41,409 bases of DNA from Bacteroidales bacterium (GTDB lineage Bacteria > Bacteroidota > Bacteroidia > Bacteroidales > F082): the NCBI GenBank assembly GCA_016291135.1, contig JAEFAE010000023.1:1-41409 (forward strand), read 5' to 3'. A program made the translations under genes and the position numbers. Under the pieces are notes generated by a model. The model was given only the letters and a program-made list of their open reading frames with translations, was not told the DNA's origin and searched no databases. This document shows positions 15,396 through 31,474 of the stretch, piece by piece. Position 1 is the stretch's first letter. Each line of letters opens with the position of its first letter.

Positions 15396-16403
15396 ATGAA
15401 TAGATCTATCAAGGCTTTAGCGGCCGTCCTGCTAATGACCGTGGTGGCCTTCACCATTGGATGCCGCCCTGAGAACAACGATCCGGAAGTGAAAGTGACT
15501 ACTTACGCGCCCCAAGGCATCACGTCCACAACTGCCGTTTGCGGGGGAGATGCCACTGTCCCTCAAGGTGTGTCGCTGAGCGCCCTTGGCCTATGCTGGA
15601 GCACGGAAAGCAACCCTACGGTCGAAGACGCACACCGTTTCACTACGAACTGGAGCGAACCGTTCCTTTGCACCCTCACCGACCTTGAGCCTGGTACCCA
15701 GTACCATGTGCGTGCCTGCGCCTTGTATGGTTTGGACTATTACTATGGCGATGACAAGTGCTTCACTACCGAGCTAGGCGGCGGTGGCGACGGAGACGGA
15801 ACCTATCATGGCCATGCCTACGTTGACCTCGGCTTGCCGAGCGGCACCCTTTGGGCCGCCCATAACATGGGGGCCAATGCTCCTGAGGACTATGGCTCTT
15901 ACTTTGCTTGGGGTGAGATCTTCCCCAAGGCCACCTACGACTGGAGCACCTACAAATACTGCAACGGCGACGCCAATAGTCTCACCAAATATTGCAACGA
16001 CCCTGCTTTCGGCTACAACGGTTTTACCGATGATTTGAGTGAGTTGCTGCCAGAAGACGATGCCATCAGTGCCAATTGGGGTGCCGGATGGCACATCCCC
16101 ACTGTGGATCAATGGCAGGAGTTGATCGATGGCACGACCCATGACACGACCACACAAAACGGTGTGAAAGGCTTCCTGTTCACTGCGAGTAATGGCAACA
16201 GCCTCTTCCTGCCAAACGCTGGCTTATACAATGATAATGTAATCTATAGCATTGGCCGGCTTAGCATATTCTGGTCGAATTCAATTGACCCCGAGCTCCC
16301 GTATTGTGCATTCGCCTTTGGCTTTCAGAGTGGAGTTGTCACTGGTCACCATAATCGCCAATCCGGTGCTTCTGTCCGGGCCGTATGTACGCCGGGTCAA
16401 TAA
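15396..16403 (+). CDS. Lipoprotein with fibronectin III-like and FISUMP/DUF1566-like domains
   Basis: The 335-residue protein has a lipoprotein signal with lipobox TIGC (C23). Residues about 35-127 resemble a Bacteroidetes fibronectin type III-like module (GITSTTAVCGGDA ... ALGLCWSTESNPT ... LEPGTQYHVRACA). A Gly-rich linker (about 128-136) leads to a C-terminal domain of the Fibrobacter succinogenes major paralogous (FISUMP) type: YVDLGLPSGTLWAAHNMG, then YFAWGE, WGAGWHIPTVDQWQEL and SGASVRAVC. Proteins of this architecture occur in many copies in gut Bacteroidales, probably on the cell surface; no activity is known. The gene has its own promoter and is followed by a long hairpin. Confidence 0.85.
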   Translation: MNRSIKALAAVLLMTVVAFTIGCRPENNDPEVKVTTYAPQGITSTTAVCGGDATVPQGVSLSALGLCWSTESNPTVEDAHRFTTNWSEPFLCTLTDLEPGTQYHVRACALYGLDYYYGDDKCFTTELGGGGDGDGTYHGHAYVDLGLPSGTLWAAHNMGANAPEDYGSYFAWGEIFPKATYDWSTYKYCNGDANSLTKYCNDPAFGYNGFTDDLSELLPEDDAISANWGAGWHIPTVDQWQELIDGTTHDTTTQNGVKGFLFTASNGNSLFLPNAGLYNDNVIYSIGRLSIFWSNSIDPELPYCAFAFGFQSGVVTGHHNRQSGASVRAVCTPGQ

Positions 16404-16410
16404 TAACCTG

Positions 16411-16498
16411 GTTTGGCGGGCGAAGTACCCCCAAGAGGCAACTTGCGTATCTCCGAAGGAGATATGCCGTGCCGTTGGGGGTACTTCGCCAAGCCAAA
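16411..16498. repeat. Long imperfect palindrome (about 88 nt) between the FISUMP lipoprotein and rpsU
   Basis: The arms GGCGAAGTACCCCCAA (16419-16434) and TTGGGGGTACTTCGCC (16475-16490) pair over 16 bp without mismatch and are extended outward by TTTGGC/GCCAAA across a small internal loop. Inside sits a second stem, GCGTATCTCC (16445-16454) with GGAGATATGC (16458-16467), with a GAA loop and one wobble pair. A T7 tract follows at 16510-16516, so it could end transcription of the upstream gene. It is much longer than a normal terminator and resembles a mobile palindromic repeat. Confidence 0.8.
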
Positions 16499-16546
16499 GG
16501 TTTAAAGGTTTTTTTATCAAAAACGTGCTGGGAATCAAAAAAGTTG

Positions 16547-16554
16547 TATCTTTG
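16547..16554 (+). promoter_or_regulatory. -7 box of rpsU
   Basis: TATCTTTG lies 56 nt before the rpsU ATG at 16611. Confidence 0.7.
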
Positions 16555-16610
16555 CGCCCTCAAAAACATGTTTTTAGTACTAACCATTTAAAAGAAGGAA
16601 GTGTTTTAAA

Positions 16611-16808
16611 ATGATTATTATTCCTGTAAAAGAAGGCGAAAGCATCGACAGAGCTTTAAAGCGCTACAAGAGAAAGTATGAGAAGACCGGCGTCGTGAAG
16701 GAACTCCGTGAACGCCAAAAGTTCACCAAGCCCTCCGTGATCAAACGCGCCCAGCGTCTGAAGGCGATCTACGTGCAGCAGCTTCGTCAAGCCGAAGAGA
16801 ATATGTGA
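16611..16808 (+). CDS. rpsU: 30S ribosomal protein S21
   Basis: The 65-residue basic protein matches S21 throughout: IIPVKEGESIDRALKRYKRK, then ELRERQKFTKPSVIKR, ending in a helical QLRQAEENM. Length fits Bacteroidetes S21. S21 sits at the anti-Shine-Dalgarno end of 16S rRNA and assists initiation; in Bacteroidetes it helps hide the anti-SD sequence, which fits the near-absence of SD motifs in this window. The gene has its own promoter and a following hairpin terminator, so it is probably made as a separate short mRNA. Confidence 0.97.
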   Translation: MIIIPVKEGESIDRALKRYKRKYEKTGVVKELRERQKFTKPSVIKRAQRLKAIYVQQLRQAEENM

Positions 16809-16840
16809 TTCGCCCCCATAGGGAAATAATTTTTTTTGAA

Positions 16841-16892
16841 AAAAGCTTCGTTGTATAAGCATTTTTGCTTATTTTTACAACGAAGTTTTTTT
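16841..16892 (+). terminator. Terminator after rpsU
   Basis: CTTCGTTGTA (16846-16855) pairs with TACAACGAAG (16876-16885), with an inner TAAGC/GCTTA stem, followed by T7. It ends 13 nt before the xerC ATG, so xerC is either expressed by read-through or from a promoter overlapping the hairpin. Confidence 0.75.
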
Positions 16893-16905
16893 ATTGCCCT
16901 TTGCG

Positions 16906-17787
16906 ATGCCCATTTTAGACCTGTTTATCACCTATCTACAGACGGAACGTCGCTATTCTCCATTGACCGTCAAGGCCTATCGGCGCGACTTGGAGGATTT
17001 TGCGGCCTATCTGGCCTCCACCTACGAGGAGGAGGACCTGTGTGCGGTGACGACCCCCATGGTCAAGTCGTTTTTGGCGCAATTGAAAGGCCAAGGCCTG
17101 TCCAACCGAAGCATCAACCGCATGATTTCCTCGTTGCGCACCTTTTATAAATATGCGCTTCGCGAGGGGAGGGTGGAGAAGTCGCCCATGTTTGGCATCA
17201 AGAGCCTGAAGCAGCCGAAGCCGCTCGTCAAATTCGTTTCCGAACAGGATATTAATAAGGTGTCGTTCGAAAATGTGGAGGATTACACAATAAAACGCGA
17301 TGCCCTGTTGTTTGAAATCTTGTACCAGACCGGCATCCGAAAGGCGGAGCTGATCGGGTTGCGCGACCGGGATGTGGACCGGATGGCGATGCGCATCAAG
17401 GTGCTAGGCAAGCGGGACAAGGAACGTTTCATTCCGGTGGGCCGTGCGCTGCTGGAGCAGATCGACGGTTACCAGGCCCTGCGCGACGCGCGGTTCCCGA
17501 CCCATCCCGACCGGTTGCTGTTGAACGACAAGGGGCAGGAGATGACGCCGTATTTCGTGTACGACAAGGTGCATCGGATGTTGGAGGGGGTGACCTCCCT
17601 CAAGCAGAAGAGCCCCCACGTGCTTCGGCATACGTTTGCGACCCACCTGCTCGACGAGGGGGCCAGCCTGGTGGCGATCCAGAAGCTGTTGGGCCATACC
17701 GAGCTCGCCACGACGCAGGTCTATGCGCACAACACGATCGAACAACTGAAGAAAATACACCAACAAGCCCATCCGAAAGGCTCATGA
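16906..17787 (+). CDS. xerC: Tyrosine recombinase XerC/XerD family
   Basis: The 293-residue protein has the SAM-like N-terminal DNA-binding domain (1-90) and the catalytic domain (about 105-290). All six catalytic residues are present: R145 (TGIRKAEL), K169 (VLGKRDKERF), H238 and R241 (HVLRHTFATHLL), H264 (LLGHTELATTQVY) and Y273. The family resolves chromosome dimers at dif during division. The short distance to hpf and to translation genes is the housekeeping location seen in other Bacteroidetes, which argues against an integrase of a mobile element. I chose the ATG at 16906; a TTG at 16894 in the same frame lies within the terminator's T-tract end. XerC versus XerD cannot be decided from one copy. 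Confidence 0.9.
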   Translation: MPILDLFITYLQTERRYSPLTVKAYRRDLEDFAAYLASTYEEEDLCAVTTPMVKSFLAQLKGQGLSNRSINRMISSLRTFYKYALREGRVEKSPMFGIKSLKQPKPLVKFVSEQDINKVSFENVEDYTIKRDALLFEILYQTGIRKAELIGLRDRDVDRMAMRIKVLGKRDKERFIPVGRALLEQIDGYQALRDARFPTHPDRLLLNDKGQEMTPYFVYDKVHRMLEGVTSLKQKSPHVLRHTFATHLLDEGASLVAIQKLLGHTELATTQVYAHNTIEQLKKIHQQAHPKGS

Positions 17788-17844
17788 GCCGCTAGGAGGG
17801 GAGAATAAGAAACCACCCGAAAGGGACAAAAGAAAGGAGAAATT

Positions 17845-18141
17845 ATGAAAGTAATGATCAATTCAGTGCATTTCAGGGCCAGTAGCGACCTGGAAGCGTT
17901 CATCACGCAGAAAGTGGAGAAAGTCTGCAGCAAGTTCAGCGAGGTGATCGGTGCCGAGGTGACGTTGAAGTTGGACAACACGGACACCCCGGAGAACAAG
18001 ATTGCCGACATCCGCTTGATGTTGAAAGGCGACGATTTGTTCGCCAGCAAGCAGTGCAAAAGTTTCGAGGAGGCGACGGATCTCGCCGTTGACGCCTTGA
18101 AGAAGCAATTGGAAAAATACAAGGGAAAATTTGTCAAATAA
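17845..18141 (+). CDS. hpf: Ribosome hibernation promoting factor (HPF/RaiA family), short form
   Basis: The 98-residue protein matches the short HPF/YfiA fold: MKVMINSVHFRASSDLEAFI, then a conserved strand ADIRLMLKGDDLFA and the helix ATDLAVDALKKQLEKYKGK. It binds the 30S decoding centre and stabilises inactive ribosomes in stationary phase. It lacks the dimerisation domain of the long form. A purine-rich AAAGGAG sits 7 nt before the ATG, an unusually good SD match for this phylum. It follows xerC by 57 nt, probably in one transcript. Confidence 0.93.
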   Translation: MKVMINSVHFRASSDLEAFITQKVEKVCSKFSEVIGAEVTLKLDNTDTPENKIADIRLMLKGDDLFASKQCKSFEEATDLAVDALKKQLEKYKGKFVK

Positions 18142-18209
18142 TTATTCCTTTGATTTACAATATAATAGCAACTTTTTATCGTTTTTTTGAAAAAAAAAGA
18201 TCGAAAAAA

Positions 18210-18240
18210 GTTGTAGGTATCGAAAAAGTATGTAATTTTG
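18210..18240 (+). promoter_or_regulatory. Promoter of the tRNA-tuf-secE-nusG-ribosomal protein cluster
   Basis: TAATTTTG (18233-18240) follows a TTG at 18211-18213 after 19 nt. It is the only clear promoter before the long co-oriented run of tRNA, tuf, secE, nusG, rpl and rpo genes. A 9-bp palindrome, GCACACCCT/AGGGTGTGC (18240-18268), overlaps the expected start. Confidence 0.7.
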
Positions 18241-18302
18241 CACACCCTTTCAGACCGAGAGGGTGTGCTTCTTGAAGAGAAGTGAGTGTTCTTAGAAAGA
18301 GT

Positions 18303-18375
18303 GCCGGTATAACTCAGTTGGTAGAGTAGCTGATTTGTAATCAGCCTGTCGGCGGTTCGAGTCCGTCTACCGGCT
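18303..18375 (+). tRNA. tRNA-Thr(TGT)
   Basis: A 73-nt cloverleaf with acceptor GCCGGTA/TACCGGC and anticodon loop TTTGTAA in stem GCTGA/TCAGC (anticodon TGT). First of the four tRNAs before tuf; corresponds in position and anticodon to E. coli thrU. Confidence 0.95.
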
Positions 18376-18392
18376 CTGAGTTATCCAAACTT

Positions 18393-18474
18393 GGGGGAGT
18401 CGCATAGTGGCAATTGCAACAGACTGTAAATCTGTCCTCGGATGAGTTCGGTGGTTCGAGTCCACCCTCCCCCA
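18393..18474 (+). tRNA. tRNA-Tyr(GTA)
   Basis: An 82-nt class II tRNA with acceptor GGGGGAG/CTCCCCC, anticodon loop CTGTAAA in stem ACAGA/TCTGT (anticodon GTA), and a long variable arm. Corresponds to E. coli tyrU. Confidence 0.95.
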
Positions 18475-18482
18475 CAGGTCAA

Positions 18483-18555
18483 GCGGAAGTAGCTCATTTG
18501 GCAGAGCGAAAGCCTTCCAAGCTTTAGGTGGCGGGTTCGAGCCCCGTCTTCCGCT
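18483..18555 (+). tRNA. tRNA-Gly(TCC)
   Basis: A 73-nt cloverleaf with acceptor GCGGAAG/CTTCCGC and anticodon loop CTTCCAA in stem AAAGC/GCTTT (anticodon TCC). Corresponds to E. coli glyT. Only 8 nt separate it from tRNA-Tyr. Confidence 0.95.
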
Positions 18556-18567
18556 CAGATGACAAAA

Positions 18568-18639
18568 GCCGATGTAGCTCAGCGGTAGAGCACTTCCTTG
18601 GTAAGGAAGGGGTCGGGAGTTCAATTCTCCCCATCGGCT
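18568..18639 (+). tRNA. tRNA-Thr(GGT)
   Basis: A 72-nt cloverleaf with acceptor GCCGATG/CATCGGC and anticodon loop TTGGTAA in stem CTTCC/GGAAG (anticodon GGT). Corresponds to E. coli thrT. It ends 49 nt before the tuf ATG. Confidence 0.95.
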
Positions 18640-18688
18640 CACTTTAGTGTTTATAGGAATTAATAACCTTAAATAATTTGAAATAACA

Positions 18689-19879
18689 ATGGCAAAAGAA
18701 AAATTCGAAAGAACTAAACCGCATGTCAACATTGGTACGATTGGCCACGTTGACCACGGTAAGACCACTTTGACCGCCGCTATCACGCTGCACCTGGCCA
18801 AGAAGGGTCTGTCTGAGATTAAGTCCTTCGATGCTATCGACTCCGCTCCGGAAGAGAAGGAAAGAGGTATTACCATCAACACCGCTCACGTCGAGTATCA
18901 GACTGAAAAACGTCACTATGCTCACGTTGACTGCCCTGGCCACGCTGACTATGTGAAGAACATGGTTACCGGTGCTGCCCAGATGGACGGTGCTATCATC
19001 GTTGTCGCCGCTACCGACGGTCCCATGCCTCAGACCCGTGAGCACATCCTGCTCGCCCGTCAGGTTGGTGTGCCCCGCCTGGTTGTGTTCCTGAACAAGT
19101 GCGACCTCGTTGACGATGAGGAATTGCTTGAGCTCGTTGAGATGGAAGTCCGCGACCTCCTGAGCAAGTACGAATTCGATGGCGAAAATACGCCTATCAT
19201 CCGCGGATCTGCTCTGGGTGCTCTGAATGACGACCCGAAATGGACTCCTGCCATTGACGAACTGATGGAAGCTTGCGACACCTGGATTCCTGAACCCCAG
19301 CGTGCTGTCGACAAACCGTTCCTGATGCCTATTGAGGACGTGTTCTCCATTACCGGTCGTGGTACCGTTGCTACGGGCCGTATCGAGACTGGTGTCATCC
19401 ACGTTGGTGACCCCGTTGATATCCTCGGTATGGGTGCTGAAAAGCTGAAATCCGTTGTCACGGGTGTGGAAATGTTCCGTAAGATCTTGGACGAAGGTGA
19501 AGCTGGCGATAACGCTGGTCTGCTCCTCCGTGGTATCGACAAGGACGAAATCCGCCGTGGTATGGTTATTGCCAAGCCCGGTTCAGTGAAGCCTTATCAC
19601 CACTTCAAGGGTCAGGTCTACGTCCTGAGCAAAGAAGAAGGTGGCCGTCACACTCCTTTCCGTAACAAGTATCGTCCTCAGTTCTACTTCAGAACCACCG
19701 ACGTTACCGGTGAGATCACCCTCCCCGAAGGAATGGAAATGGTGATGCCTGGTGACCACGTCACGATCGACGTCAAGCTGATTGCTGACATCGCTATGGA
19801 CAAGGGTCTCCGCTTCGCTATCCGTGAAGGTGGCCGTACCGTTGGTTCTGGTCAGGTGATCGAGATCATCGACGATTGA
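18689..19879 (+). CDS. tuf: Translation elongation factor EF-Tu
   Basis: The 396-residue GTPase delivers aminoacyl-tRNA to the ribosome. The G1 motif GHVDHGKT is at 19-26, followed by the switch region with [13 protein letters not shown]3 DCPGHADY and G4 NKCD. Domains II and III follow to the end (GSGQVIEII). Length is normal for bacterial EF-Tu. Its codon use shifts to T-ending codons (GGT, GCT, CGT, GTT) compared with the C-rich neighbours, the bias expected for a very highly expressed protein. It is co-transcribed with the four upstream tRNAs. Confidence 0.98.
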   Translation: MAKEKFERTKPHVNIGTIGHVDHGKTTLTAAITLHLAKKGLSEIKSFDAIDSAPEEKERGITINTAHVEYQTEKRHYAHVDCPGHADYVKNMVTGAAQMDGAIIVVAATDGPMPQTREHILLARQVGVPRLVVFLNKCDLVDDEELLELVEMEVRDLLSKYEFDGENTPIIRGSALGALNDDPKWTPAIDELMEACDTWIPEPQRAVDKPFLMPIEDVFSITGRGTVATGRIETGVIHVGDPVDILGMGAEKLKSVVTGVEMFRKILDEGEAGDNAGLLLRGIDKDEIRRGMVIAKPGSVKPYHHFKGQVYVLSKEEGGRHTPFRNKYRPQFYFRTTDVTGEITLPEGMEMVMPGDHVTIDVKLIADIAMDKGLRFAIREGGRTVGSGQVIEIIDD

Positions 19880-19899
19880 TCAGAAATCGGTTGAACAAG

Positions 19900-19924
19900 G
19901 GGAGGCCCTTCAACAAGGCCTCCC
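19900..19924 (+). terminator. Hairpin between tuf and tRNA-Trp (possible attenuator or processing site)
   Basis: GGGAGGCC (19900-19907) pairs with GGCCTCCC (19917-19924) over a 9-nt loop. The following TTATC is a poor T-tract, so termination would be partial at best. Alternatively it is a pause or RNase site separating tuf mRNA from the tRNA. Confidence 0.5.
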
Positions 19925-19930
19925 TTATCT

Positions 19931-20003
19931 ACGGGCGTAGCTCAGTTGGTAGAGCATCGGTCTCCAAAACCGAGTGTCGAGAGTTCGAGCCTTTCCGCCC
20001 GTG
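19931..20003 (+). tRNA. tRNA-Trp(CCA)
   Basis: A 73-nt cloverleaf with acceptor ACGGGCG/CGCCCGT, discriminator G, anticodon loop CTCCAAA in stem TCGGT/ACCGA (anticodon CCA), and T-stem GAGAG/CTTTC. It lies between tuf and secE, where many bacteria also carry tRNA-Trp. A short TTTTTT follows directly. Confidence 0.95.
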
Positions 20004-20029
20004 CTTTTTTATGAAAAAGATTCAAGAAA

Positions 20030-20224
20030 ATGAAAATTGTTGACTACTTTAAGGAAAGCTATACCGAGTTGAAAGAGAAAGTTACTTGGCCAACTTGGAA
20101 AGAACTACGTAGTAGTGTCGTGGTGGTATCCATTGCTTCCCTGATTATCGCCTTGGTGGTATTCTTGATGGATATCTCTTTTAAAAACCTCTTGGAAATG
20201 TTCTATCAACACGTCCATTTCTAA
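20030..20224 (+). CDS. secE: Preprotein translocase subunit SecE
   Basis: The 64-residue protein is the short, single-span SecE. It has an amphipathic start (FKESYTELKEKVTWPTWKEL) with the conserved VTWPTW motif, then one membrane helix (about 31-50). With SecY and SecG it forms the protein-conducting channel of the inner membrane. Its place before nusG is the standard bacterial arrangement. Confidence 0.96.
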   Translation: MKIVDYFKESYTELKEKVTWPTWKELRSSVVVVSIASLIIALVVFLMDISFKNLLEMFYQHVHF

Positions 20225-20282
20225 TTGAGTTTTATTGAATCTATAAGCATTTTAGGGCTAACATTTCAATTCAGCAGGGGAG

Positions 20283-20828
20283 ATGAACACGTCAAATGAA
20301 AAGAGATGGTATGTGATCAAGGCGATCAGCGGTAAGGAGAAGAAGGTCAAGGAATACCTTGAATCCGAAATCAACCGCCTCAACTTGCACGACCAGATTC
20401 TTCAAGTTTTGATCCCGACCGAAAAGTACTTCGAGGTCAAGAACGGCAAGAAGGTTTCGAAAGAACGGAACTATCTTCCGGGCTATGTCCTTGTAGAGGC
20501 GATTCTGGCCGGTGAAGTGGTTCATGTTATCAGAAACGTCCCCAACGTGCTCGGTTTCCTCGGTACCAAAGGGGAACCCGATCCGCTCCGCCCCGCCGAA
20601 GTGAATCGCATCTTAGGTAAGATGGACGAGCTTCAGGAAATGGGTGAGGGGAGCGACATCTCCTTCATGGTCGGACAGTCTGTCATCGTCAATGAAGGTC
20701 CCTTCAAGAGTTTTAGCGGCATTATCGAAGAGGTGAACGATGAGAAGAAAAAACTCAAAGTGAGCGTCAAGATTTTCGGCCGCAAGACGCCTTTGGAGCT
20801 GAGTTACTTCCAGGTGAAGTTGGAATGA
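20283..20828 (+). CDS. nusG: Transcription termination/antitermination protein NusG
   Basis: The 181-residue protein has the NGN domain (about 6-115, beginning KRWYVIKAISGKEKKVKEYL, with NYLPGYVLVEA) and a KOW domain (about 125-180, with GQSVIVNEGPFKSFSGIIEE). It binds RNA polymerase, raises processivity, and links transcription to translation through S10. It is of ordinary length, without the insertion found in some phyla. It sits 58 nt after secE and 53 nt before rplK in the same transcript. Confidence 0.97.
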   Translation: MNTSNEKRWYVIKAISGKEKKVKEYLESEINRLNLHDQILQVLIPTEKYFEVKNGKKVSKERNYLPGYVLVEAILAGEVVHVIRNVPNVLGFLGTKGEPDPLRPAEVNRILGKMDELQEMGEGSDISFMVGQSVIVNEGPFKSFSGIIEEVNDEKKKLKVSVKIFGRKTPLELSYFQVKLE

Positions 20829-20881
20829 TCGCCTAGCTGTGAATGAGAATTTCCTTATCATTTTAATGAAGGATTAAAACA

Positions 20882-21328
20882 ATGGCAAAAGAAGTAAGCG
20901 GATTAATCAAACTGCAAATTAAAGGAGGAGCCGCGAACCCCGCTCCGCCCGTTGGTCCCGCCTTGGGTTCCAAGGGTGTGAATATTATGGAGTTCTGCAA
21001 GCAATTCAATGCCCGTACGCAGGATCAGGCTGGCAAGGTGTTGCCGGTCATCATCACTGTGTACAAGGACAAGTCTTTCGATTTCATCGTGAAGGCTTCA
21101 CCGGTGGCTGTCTCCATCCTCGAAGTCGCTAAGATCAAGAGCGGATCCAAGGAACCCAACCGTTCCAAGGTCGGTTCCCTCACCTGGGACCAAGTTCGCG
21201 AGATTGCGACCAACAAGATGAAGGACATGAATTGCTTCACCATCGAATCGGCCATGTCTATGGTGGCTGGTACGGCCCGTAGTATGGGAGTGAAGGTAAC
21301 AGGCGAATCACCTTTGAAAAAAGACTAA
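20882..21328 (+). CDS. rplK: 50S ribosomal protein L11
   Basis: The 148-residue protein shows the L11 hallmark [22 protein letters not shown] near the N-terminus, the flexible Pro/Gly N-domain, and the RNA-binding C-domain ([19 protein letters not shown], ending [12 protein letters not shown]). L11 binds the GTPase-associated region of 23S rRNA and is needed for activation of RelA-type factors. First ribosomal gene of the rplKAJL run. Confidence 0.98.
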   Translation: MAKEVSGLIKLQIKGGAANPAPPVGPALGSKGVNIMEFCKQFNARTQDQAGKVLPVIITVYKDKSFDFIVKASPVAVSILEVAKIKSGSKEPNRSKVGSLTWDQVREIATNKMKDMNCFTIESAMSMVAGTARSMGVKVTGESPLKKD

Positions 21329-21368
21329 GTCTTTAATGCATTTGTAGAACAAAAAAAACCAACGTTAC

Positions 21369-22064
21369 ATGTCAAAAGTTACTAAACAGAGGAAAGAAGC
21401 TTTGGCTAAGTTCGACAAAAGCAAGAGTTACTCCTTGATTGAGGCGGTTAATATCGTTAAACAAATCACTTACACCAAATTTGATGCTTCAGTCGACCTG
21501 AACATCCGTCTGGGTGTGGACCCGCGTAAGGCCAACCAAATGGTCCGTGGTTCCGTCACGCTCCCTCACGGAACGGGTAAGGTCGTGCGCGTGTTGGTTC
21601 TTTGCAACCCCGACAAGGCGCAGGAAGCTTTGGATGCTGGTGCCGACTATGTCGGACTGGATGAATACATCCAGAAGATTAAGGATGGTTGGACTGATGT
21701 TGACGTTATCATCACTACTCCTAACATCATGCCTAAGGTCGGTGCTTTGGGTCGTATCCTCGGTCCCCGTGGATTGATGCCGAACCCGAAGACCGGTACG
21801 GTGACGATGGAAGTGGGTAAAGCCGTTCAAGAAGTAAAAGCCGGTAAGATCGACTTCAAGGTCGACAAATACGGTATCATCAATGCTGCCGTCGCAAAAG
21901 TCAGCTTCACTCCTGAGAAAATCTTTGATAACGCGAAGGAGTTGATCACCACCGTTATCAAATTGAAACCAGCAGCCGCAAAAGGTACTTACGTGAAGAG
22001 CGTTTACATTTCCAGTACCATGAGCCCGGGTGTGCAGATCGATATTAAATCAGTAGCAATCTAA
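21369..22064 (+). CDS. rplA: 50S ribosomal protein L1
   Basis: The 231-residue protein matches L1 across both domains. Marker segments are [51 protein letters not shown] and [17 protein letters not shown]1 forms the L1 stalk that moves deacylated tRNA, and in E. coli it represses its own operon by binding the mRNA leader. I did not identify the corresponding mRNA site here. The gene ends 21 nt before rplJ. Confidence 0.98.
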   Translation: MSKVTKQRKEALAKFDKSKSYSLIEAVNIVKQITYTKFDASVDLNIRLGVDPRKANQMVRGSVTLPHGTGKVVRVLVLCNPDKAQEALDAGADYVGLDEYIQKIKDGWTDVDVIITTPNIMPKVGALGRILGPRGLMPNPKTGTVTMEVGKAVQEVKAGKIDFKVDKYGIINAAVAKVSFTPEKIFDNAKELITTVIKLKPAAAKGTYVKSVYISSTMSPGVQIDIKSVAI

Positions 22065-22085
22065 AGTTGAAAGGAAGTTATTGAA

Positions 22086-22607
22086 ATGAGAAAAGAAGAT
22101 AAAAAAATCATTATCGACTCCATACTCGCTGAACTGCAGGCTTGTCCGAATTTCTATCTGACTGACATCTCCGACCTCAACGCCGAGAAGACCAGCCAGC
22201 TTAGAAGACAGTGCTTCAATAGTGGCATCAAGATGCTCGTCGTTAAGAACACCCTGCTGCATAAGGCTATGCAACAGATGGACAAAGAATACAATGAACT
22301 GTTCGATGTCCTCAAGGGTCAGACGGCTGTGATGCTCTGCGAGACGGGTAATGCCCCCGCCAAACTGATCAAGAATTTCCGTCAAAAGAGCGACCGTCCC
22401 ATCCTGAAGGGCGCTTTCATCGAGGAATGCTGCTACGTCGGTGACGACATGATCGACACCCTCTGCAACGTCAAGTCGAAGAACGACCTCATCGCGGACG
22501 TCATCGCCCTGCTCCAGTCGCCGATGAAGAACATCATCAGCGGTCTCCAGTCGGGTGGCCACAAGCTCTCCGGTATTCTCGAGACGTTGTCCGAAAAGGC
22601 AGAATAA
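22086..22607 (+). CDS. rplJ: 50S ribosomal protein L10
   Basis: The 173-residue protein has the L10 N-terminal RNA-binding domain (RRQCFNSGIKMLVVKNTLLH, then AVMLCETGNAPAKLIKNF) and the C-terminal helix (about 140-173) that carries the L7/L12 dimers. It anchors the stalk that recruits translation factors. Only 21 nt separate it from rplA, so the extended L10-binding leader of E. coli has no room here. Confidence 0.97.
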   Translation: MRKEDKKIIIDSILAELQACPNFYLTDISDLNAEKTSQLRRQCFNSGIKMLVVKNTLLHKAMQQMDKEYNELFDVLKGQTAVMLCETGNAPAKLIKNFRQKSDRPILKGAFIEECCYVGDDMIDTLCNVKSKNDLIADVIALLQSPMKNIISGLQSGGHKLSGILETLSEKAE

Positions 22608-22680
22608 AAAAATTGAATGTAAACCATTCGCAAGTAAGTAATAGAATCAAATTTGTAAAACTCTAAAAAAATAATTAAAA

Positions 22681-23058
22681 ATGGCAGATCTTAAAGCTTT
22701 TGCTGAACAATTAGTGAATCTTACTGTTAAGGAAGTAAATGAACTCGCTACCATTTTGAAAGAAGAATACGGTATTGAACCCGCTGCTGCTGCTGTCGCA
22801 GTCGCCGCTCCTGCTGCCGGTGGTGCCGCCGCCGCTGCTGAGGAAAAGACTTCTTTCGATGTCATCCTGAAATCAGCCGGTGCCGCCAAGTTGGGCGTCG
22901 TGAAACTGGTGAAAGAACTCACCAGCCTCGGCCTCAAGGAAGCCAAGGAACTCGTTGACGCAGCTCCTAAGGCGATCAAGGAAGGTGTGAGCAAAGACGA
23001 AGCTAATGCACTCAAGGCTCAACTCGAAGAAGCAGGTGCAGAAGTTGAAATTAAATAA
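22681..23058 (+). CDS. rplL: 50S ribosomal protein L7/L12
   Basis: The 125-residue acidic protein has an N-terminal dimerisation segment (1-33), an Ala/Gly/Val-rich hinge (about 36-58), and the C-terminal factor-binding domain ([19 protein letters not shown]). It is present in several copies on the ribosome stalk. The 73-nt AT-rich spacer before it has no clear TAnnTTTG box. A hairpin after it separates the ribosomal genes from rpoB. Confidence 0.98.
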   Translation: MADLKAFAEQLVNLTVKEVNELATILKEEYGIEPAAAAVAVAAPAAGGAAAAAEEKTSFDVILKSAGAAKLGVVKLVKELTSLGLKEAKELVDAAPKAIKEGVSKDEANALKAQLEEAGAEVEIK

Positions 23059-23092
23059 GAAGGATTTATTTCCTGCAAAATTTGTGGCATTC

Positions 23093-23127
23093 AACCTCAG
23101 TCCCAAGCCATATTAGGGACTGAGGTT
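23093..23127 (+). terminator. Hairpin in the rplL-rpoB spacer (probable partial terminator)
   Basis: AACCTCAGTCCC (23093-23104) pairs perfectly with GGGACTGAGGTT (23116-23127). The T-tract after it is interrupted (TGTGCCTATTTTT), which fits partial termination or an RNase cut. It is the place where E. coli has its rplL-rpoB attenuator and RNase III site, which lowers rpoBC relative to ribosomal protein mRNA. Confidence 0.7.
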
Positions 23128-23214
23128 TGTGCCTATTTTTCGCTCTAAGAAATTCGTTTCTTTTTATTTGTCCGTTCTTTTATTTCCTCACACTTACCTA
23201 AAACATCAAATACC

Positions 23215-27057
<3,843 letters not shown>

Positions 27058-27092
27058 TGTGAACTAACGCTTAGAAAAACATTGTAAGAAAT

Positions 27093-31406
<4,314 letters not shown>

Positions 31407-31423
31407 ACCTTACGGTAAAACAA

Positions 31424-31460
31424 GGACAGAGACGCGCCGAAGGTGCGTCTCTGCCTTTTT
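31424..31460 (+). terminator. Terminator after rpoC
   Basis: CAGAGACGC (31427-31435) pairs with GCGTCTCTG (31445-31453), followed by CCTTTTT. The 8-bp arms are identical to those of the hairpin between the tRNA-Val genes. Some read-through into the DUF3467 gene 15 nt downstream is likely, as no other promoter is visible for it. Confidence 0.75.
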
Positions 31461-31474
31461 AAAAAATCAATATC

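Noticed and set aside
16906..17787. Considered whether the tyrosine recombinase marks an integrated element next to the tRNA cluster
   Set aside because: There is no attachment-site duplication near the tRNAs, no phage or plasmid genes follow, and its neighbours (rpsU, hpf, tuf) are housekeeping genes, which fits XerC.
18240..18268. GCACACCCT/AGGGTGTGC palindrome after the tRNA-tuf promoter box considered as an operator
   Set aside because: It overlaps the predicted transcription start and could equally be chance; no second copy or known motif supports a regulator site, so I mention it only with the promoter.
20829..20881. Looked for an L11/L1 or L10 type autoregulatory leader before rplK and rplJ
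   Set aside because: The 53-nt and 21-nt spacers show no convincing structure resembling the known binding sites.
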